Origin: Nitrospira sp.
GTDB lineage: Bacteria; Nitrospirota; Nitrospiria; Nitrospirales; Nitrospiraceae
DNA length: 8,264 nucleotides
Direction: 5' to 3'
Assembly (NCBI GenBank): GCA_015904075.1
Contig: JABMDH010000003.1
Coordinates: forward strand, 1 to 8,264
Part shown: piece by piece, positions 4,593 through 8,264 of the stretch
How the letters are laid out: each line of letters opens with the position of its first letter
Numbering within the stretch: position 1 is the stretch's first letter
Notes under the pieces: model-generated
The model's input: the letters and a program-made list of their open reading frames with translations, nothing else
What the model was told of the DNA's origin: nothing
Databases searched by the model: none
Translations under genes and position numbers: made by a program

Positions 4593-6334
4593 TGGCTGCC
4601 CCTCTTGGGCGTGGACGGCGATACATTACGTTGCTGCTGCTCTTGTGCGGGTTTGGAGTGGTGTTGTTCCGGCTGGCCACGCTTCAGGTCTTGCAGGCTG
4701 CGGAGCTGACGGTCAAAGCAGATCGGCAACATCAAAAAACGGTCTCGCTTGAAGGGGTGCGGGGCACGATCGTCGATCGTCATGGAAAGATGCTGGCGAT
4801 GAATTTAGAAGTGCCGTCTGTCTTTGGTGTTCCGACTGCGCTTGACAGCCCGGCAAAAACAGCCCGTTCGCTCTCGCCCGTCCTTCATGTGCGGGCCGAC
4901 GAGTTGGAGCGGAAGCTTCGGCAAGACCGAGGGTTTGTCTGGTTGGCAAGAAAGTTAGACCCTGAGCAGGGTCGCCGGCTTGAGCGTATGTCCATGGAGG
5001 GCATCGGCCTTGTGTTGGAAGGCCGTCGGTTTTATCCCAAGGGGCCGCTTCTGTCTCACGTCTTGGGCTTTGCGGGAATGGACGGCGACGGATTGGAAGG
5101 CATCGAGCGTCGATACGAATCGCATTTACATGGTGAGAAACGTGTGACAGTGCTGCAGCGTGATGCGTTGGGTCGTACGGTATTTCCTAAGGAATTGTCG
5201 AAAGAGCAAAGCCCTACACCGGGTCATCAGCTGATACTCACGATCGACGAAGTCATTCAATACGTTGTGGAAAAAGAATTGGAGGCAGCAGTTGCTCGCG
5301 CCGAGGCGAAGTCCGGCACGATGATCGTGTTGGATCCGAGCACCGGCGCGCTCCTGGCTTTGGCCGTCAGCCCCCGCTTTGACCCCAACGCAGTTTCCGC
5401 TTTGAAGCCTGATCGCTGGCGGAACCGCGCATTGACGGACGCCTATGAGCCTGGTTCCACCATGAAAGCGATTCTCGCTGCGGCAGTTATTGAGGAGCGG
5501 GTGATGAAGCCGGATACGCTGGTATTTGGAGAGCAAGGGCGCATGGCCATTGGGAATACCATGATCCACGATCATGAAAAGCTTGGATGGCTCTCGTTTG
5601 CCCAGGTGATTCAAAAGTCCAGTAATGTCGGCGCGGCGAAGGCCGGGATGGCTTTGGGTGAGCAGCGATTCTATCGCTATCTCCAATCCTTCGGATTCGG
5701 GGAGCGTACTGAGATTGATCTTCCCGGAGAAGCTGCAGGGTTGCTCAAACATCCGCGAGATTGGGGAGGGCGAACCCTTGCGTCGGTTTCGATGGGCCAA
5801 GAAATCGGCGTGACTCCGATGCAAATGGTATCCGCTGTGGCCGCCATTGCAAACGGCGGAGTGCTGATGAGGCCCTATGTCGTTTCGGAAATCCGCGATG
5901 CTCAGGGGCAGACTTTGAAAGAGGTTCTCCCTCATGTGAGGCGGCGGGTCATCTCACCGGAGACTGCGCGAACCGTCACCGCGATTCTTGAAGGTGTCGT
6001 CACTGACGGTACGGGAGGGAAGGCGGCAATCGCCGGGTTCCGGGTGGCGGGGAAGACCGGGACTGCGCAAAAGATCGATCCACGTACAGGAAGGTATTCG
6101 GCGTCCCAGTTTGTCAGTTCATTCGTGGGGTATGTCCCGGCAAACAATCCACGGTTGGCTATGATCGTCGTGATCGATGAGCCGCGAGGCGAGTCTTGGG
6201 GTGGGACCGTGGCGGCGCCCGTCTTCAATCGTGTCGGTGAACAGGTGTTGAATTACCTGGGTGTGTCATCGAATGTCCCAGTCAAGCTTGCGATGGCATC
6301 CGATGGCATCGGGAAGACCGGGATCGATTTCTAG
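4592..6334 (+). CDS. ftsI: Septal peptidoglycan transpeptidase FtsI (PBP3, class B PBP)
   Basis: This 580-residue class B penicillin-binding protein makes the peptide cross-links in septal peptidoglycan, partnered by the glycosyltransferase FtsW. After a basic start (GRGRR) it has one membrane anchor at about 11-30. The non-catalytic dimer/pedestal domain follows, with RGTIVDRHGKMLA at 57-69, GRRFYPKGPLLSHVLGF at 144-160, and GLEGIERRYESHL at 167-179. The transpeptidase domain spans roughly 235-555. Its catalytic motifs are complete: SxxK as S289-TM-K292, SxN as S343-S-N345, and KTG at 488-490 followed by TAQK. No PASTA domain is present, as in proteobacterial FtsI and unlike SpoVD-type proteins. 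GTG 4592 has GGAGGAG 3-4 bases upstream. The last 13 residues are set by a 10-bp tandem repeat (6291-6310) and look unconserved. beta-Lactams are the known family inhibitors. Confidence 0.97.
   Translation: MAAPLGRGRRYITLLLLLCGFGVVLFRLATLQVLQAAELTVKADRQHQKTVSLEGVRGTIVDRHGKMLAMNLEVPSVFGVPTALDSPAKTARSLSPVLHVRADELERKLRQDRGFVWLARKLDPEQGRRLERMSMEGIGLVLEGRRFYPKGPLLSHVLGFAGMDGDGLEGIERRYESHLHGEKRVTVLQRDALGRTVFPKELSKEQSPTPGHQLILTIDEVIQYVVEKELEAAVARAEAKSGTMIVLDPSTGALLALAVSPRFDPNAVSALKPDRWRNRALTDAYEPGSTMKAILAAAVIEERVMKPDTLVFGEQGRMAIGNTMIHDHEKLGWLSFAQVIQKSSNVGAAKAGMALGEQRFYRYLQSFGFGERTEIDLPGEAAGLLKHPRDWGGRTLASVSMGQEIGVTPMQMVSAVAAIANGGVLMRPYVVSEIRDAQGQTLKEVLPHVRRRVISPETARTVTAILEGVVTDGTGGKAAIAGFRVAGKTGTAQKIDPRTGRYSASQFVSSFVGYVPANNPRLAMIVVIDEPRGESWGGTVAAPVFNRVGEQVLNYLGVSSNVPVKLAMASDGIGKTGIDF
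6291..6310 (+). repeat. Perfect 10-bp tandem repeat at the 3' end of ftsI
   Basis: cgatggcatc occurs twice in a row (6291-6300 and 6301-6310), within ftsI, 22 bases before its stop codon. The unit is not a multiple of three. Reading with only one unit puts ftsI into the murE frame, passes the current TAG out of frame, and meets no stop before the murE ATG at 6342. Confidence 0.9.
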
Positions 6335-6341
6335 CGAGACG

Positions 6342-7847
6342 ATGATGACGTTTGCGGCAATGCTTCAGGCGCTTACAGGACAGGTCAAGACGCTCGATCG
6401 TCGCGGCAATTTCGATATCTCGATCAGTGCGATTACCGACGACTCTCGAGCGGTTCAAGCGGGGAGCGTTTTTGTGGCTGTCAAAGGCGAACAGGCGGAT
6501 GGGCACACATTCATCCCCGTTGCGGTGAAAGGCGGCGTGGCGGCTGTCGTTATGCAGGAGCCCGCAATGGACTTGCCGATTCCATTCGCTCGGGTGGCGG
6601 ATTCACGAAAAGCGCTCGGCCTGCTTGGAAATCATTTTTATGGAGAGCCATCATCGAAGATCCGGATGATCGGCGTCACCGGGACAAATGGAAAGACCAC
6701 CACGACGTATGTGTGCAAGGCGTTGTTGGAAGCGTTGGGCCGACGGGTTGGATTGATCGGAACCGTGGCCTATCAGATCGGCAACGAAACGATCCCGGCC
6801 TCGCATACGACACCGGGTGCATTGGAGTTGCAACAGTTGCTCGCCAAGATGGTGACAGGCGGCTGCACGACGGCAGTGATGGAGGTGTCGTCCCATGCCC
6901 TTGCGCAGGACCGTGTTAGCGGATGCGAGTATGACGTTGCCGTGTTTTCAAATTTAACGCAGGACCATCTCGATTTTCATCGCACCATGGAAGAGTATTT
7001 TTTGGCGAAGTTACGTCTGTTCACCGGACTCACTGGAACCAGCAAGCCGAACAAGCGCGCCATTGTAAACGTAGACGATCCTGCGGGAGACCGGATCAAG
7101 CAGCTTTGTCCGGTTCCCGTGTGGAGCTATGGATTGAAAGCGAAAGCGGATCTGCGAGCCGAGCATGTCCGGCTATCGCTCGGAGGTACAACCTTTACGG
7201 CGGCGACGCCGGCCGGGTCCTTTTCAGTTGAGAGCCAGTTGGTGGGTGAGCACAACGTCTATAATTTGTTGGCTGCGATCGGAGTCGCACTTCATGAGGG
7301 GGCCACGCCGGATCAGGTTCGCCAGGCGGTTGCACATGTCACGAATGTGCCGGGACGGTTCGAGCGTGTGATGGCAGGACAGGAATTTACCGTCGTTGTC
7401 GATTATGCCCACACGGAGGATGCGCTCGTCCGGCTGTTGACCGCCGCACAGGCGCTCAAGGCCGGACGCATCATCACGGTATTCGGCTGCGGGGGCGATC
7501 GCGATCGCGGAAAGAGGCCCAAAATGGGAAAGGCGGCCGTGCAGTACAGCGACGTGGTGATTCTGACTTCCGACAACCCGCGGACCGAAGACCCGCTCTC
7601 GATTCTTCAGGACGTCGAGGCTGGCGTGGCTGAAGCTTTGAAGCAGCGATCGCAGGTGCTTTATCGAAAGGTCGCTGATCGGCGGGAGGCGATCAGTGAG
7701 GCGGTGCGAGAGGCTCGTTCCGGAGACATGGTGTTGATCGCCGGGAAAGGGCATGAGGATTACCAGATCATCGGCACAAAGAAATATCATTTCGACGACC
7801 GTGAAGTAGCACGTGAAGCCATTGAACGGCGTAAGACCTGTGCATGA
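6342..7847 (+). CDS. murE: UDP-MurNAc-L-Ala-D-Glu:meso-2,6-diaminopimelate ligase MurE
   Basis: This 501-residue cytoplasmic Mur ligase adds the third stem residue to UDP-MurNAc-L-Ala-D-Glu with ATP. Domain 1 (UDP binding) includes DDSRAVQAGSVFVAVKG at 33-49. The central ATPase domain has P-loop VTGTNGKT (112-119), HTTPGALELQ (155-164) and MEVSSHALAQDRV (180-192). The EEYFLAKLRLF segment carries the family's carbamylated lysine, here Lys223. The C-terminal domain has PGRFERV (337-343), VDYAHTEDAL (353-362), GCGGDRDRGKRPKMG (382-396) and GKGHEDYQ (468-475). DNPR at 411-414, followed by TEDP, is the signature for meso-diaminopimelate rather than L-lysine, so the wall is predicted to be of the A2pm type. 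I chose ATG 6342, 7 bases after the ftsI stop; ATG 6345 is equally possible. The frame is also open upstream to 6261 inside ftsI, but that overlap carries no MurE sequence. The ribosome-binding site is weak, suggesting coupling to ftsI. Confidence 0.97.
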   Translation: MMTFAAMLQALTGQVKTLDRRGNFDISISAITDDSRAVQAGSVFVAVKGEQADGHTFIPVAVKGGVAAVVMQEPAMDLPIPFARVADSRKALGLLGNHFYGEPSSKIRMIGVTGTNGKTTTTYVCKALLEALGRRVGLIGTVAYQIGNETIPASHTTPGALELQQLLAKMVTGGCTTAVMEVSSHALAQDRVSGCEYDVAVFSNLTQDHLDFHRTMEEYFLAKLRLFTGLTGTSKPNKRAIVNVDDPAGDRIKQLCPVPVWSYGLKAKADLRAEHVRLSLGGTTFTAATPAGSFSVESQLVGEHNVYNLLAAIGVALHEGATPDQVRQAVAHVTNVPGRFERVMAGQEFTVVVDYAHTEDALVRLLTAAQALKAGRIITVFGCGGDRDRGKRPKMGKAAVQYSDVVILTSDNPRTEDPLSILQDVEAGVAEALKQRSQVLYRKVADRREAISEAVREARSGDMVLIAGKGHEDYQIIGTKKYHFDDREVAREAIERRKTCA

Positions 7848-7884
7848 CCGAGGATAGGATTGCTTGATGCGGAGAAGAAGACCT

Positions 7885-8264
7885 ATGCCGCTGTTAACCG
7901 TTGAAGAACTGCGGGAAGTAATCAGCACCAAGATCTTGGCCGGTGCGGGAGCCGGCTGGATGAAACAGTCGGTTCGGCAGATCAGTCTTGATAGCCGGTC
8001 GATCCGTTCCGGAGATCTCTTCCTGGCCATGAAGGGAGAGCGCTTTGACGGGCACGATTTCGTCGGCGCTGCGTTGTCTCGCGGAGCCGCGGGGGCGATC
8101 GTGTATGACTCCTATGATGTCGAACCGCTCGCAATAAAACCCAACCCGAAGCGACTGGCCCCGTTCATCTTGGGCGTCCGTGATCCGTTATTTGCGTATC
8201 AGCAGCTTGCAACCCACCATCGAAGCCGGTTTGACATTCCGGTTGTGGCGGTGACGGGGAGCAA
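7885..8264 (+). CDS. murF: UDP-MurNAc-tripeptide:D-Ala-D-Ala ligase MurF, 5' part (partial)
   Basis: The first 126 codons of MurF run off the right edge. The visible part is the N-terminal UDP-binding domain: PLLTVEELREVI at 2-13, ISLDSRSIRSGDLFLAMKGERFDGHDFV at about 33-60, a Gly/Ala-rich turn AALSRGAAGAIV at 62-73, then LGVRDPLFAYQQLA at 96-109. The start of the P-loop, VAVTGS (121-126), is followed by the window end, where NGKT is expected. MurF adds D-Ala-D-Ala to the A2pm-containing tripeptide made by the upstream MurE, completing the UDP-MurNAc pentapeptide. ATG 7885 fits the family start and has GGAGAAGAAG 4-14 bases upstream. An in-frame ATG at 7867, also with an AGGA upstream, would add six residues (MRRRRP) and cannot be excluded. 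The gap from murE is 37 bases with no terminator, consistent with one operon. Confidence 0.95.
   Translation, partial: MPLLTVEELREVISTKILAGAGAGWMKQSVRQISLDSRSIRSGDLFLAMKGERFDGHDFVGAALSRGAAGAIVYDSYDVEPLAIKPNPKRLAPFILGVRDPLFAYQQLATHHRSRFDIPVVAVTGS

Noticed and set aside
5126..5935. Long minus-strand open frame of 269 codons opposite ftsI
   Set aside because: It is antisense to the transpeptidase coding region with its conserved motifs and has no supporting ribosome-binding site or recognisable domain.
6261..6341. N-terminal extension of murE into ftsI
   Set aside because: The 27 extra residues do not resemble MurE; the openness follows from the frame relation created by the 10-bp repeat, and ATG 6342 gives the normal MurE length.

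Overview
The window is a stretch of bacterial chromosome holding the start of a division and cell-wall (dcw) cluster, preceded by three unrelated genes and a chimeric duplication. Moderately high GC, GTG starts, a lipoprotein with an outer-membrane-type lipobox, and a MurE with the meso-diaminopimelate motif point to a Gram-negative (diderm) bacterium. The overall flavour fits Nitrospirota, but that placement is a weak inference and no marker here proves it.

Left region (1-2391). The window opens in the last 71 codons of a YajQ-family nucleotide-binding protein. Sixty-two bases later comes a lipoprotein with seven Asp-box repeats, predicted to fold as a seven-bladed beta-propeller. It converges tail to tail, with a 12-base gap, on a minus-strand gene for an unrecognised secreted protein. 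That protein has a signal peptide, a Gly-rich linker, a coiled coil and a C-terminal array of 13-residue repeats.

Duplicated junction (2186-3546). Two diverged direct repeats of about 680 bp lie almost end to end. Each holds, left to right, the 5' part of the minus-strand secreted-protein gene, the divergent intergenic region with a strong sigma70-type promoter, and the first 72 codons of rsmH. The left copy keeps the secreted-protein gene whole but has a truncated rsmH. The right copy has a truncated secreted-protein gene and the whole rsmH. The join sits at a short ggttg microhomology. Many differences between copies are silent, so the copies look like diverged alleles brought together rather than a fresh tandem duplication. 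A metagenome-assembly join of two strains is a serious alternative.

Right region (3331-8264). rsmH, ftsL, ftsI, murE and murF run on the plus strand in canonical dcw order. The first three overlap by 4 bp and 1 bp, and murF is cut by the window edge. RsmH methylates 16S rRNA, FtsL and FtsI act in septal peptidoglycan synthesis, and MurE and MurF add meso-A2pm and D-Ala-D-Ala to the UDP-MurNAc peptide. mraZ, normally just upstream of rsmH, is absent from the window. Even so, an MraZ-box-like set of three TGGNN repeats at 10-nt period lies at the rsmH start in both copies. A perfect 10-bp tandem repeat at the 3' end of ftsI is the only thing keeping ftsI out of frame with murE.
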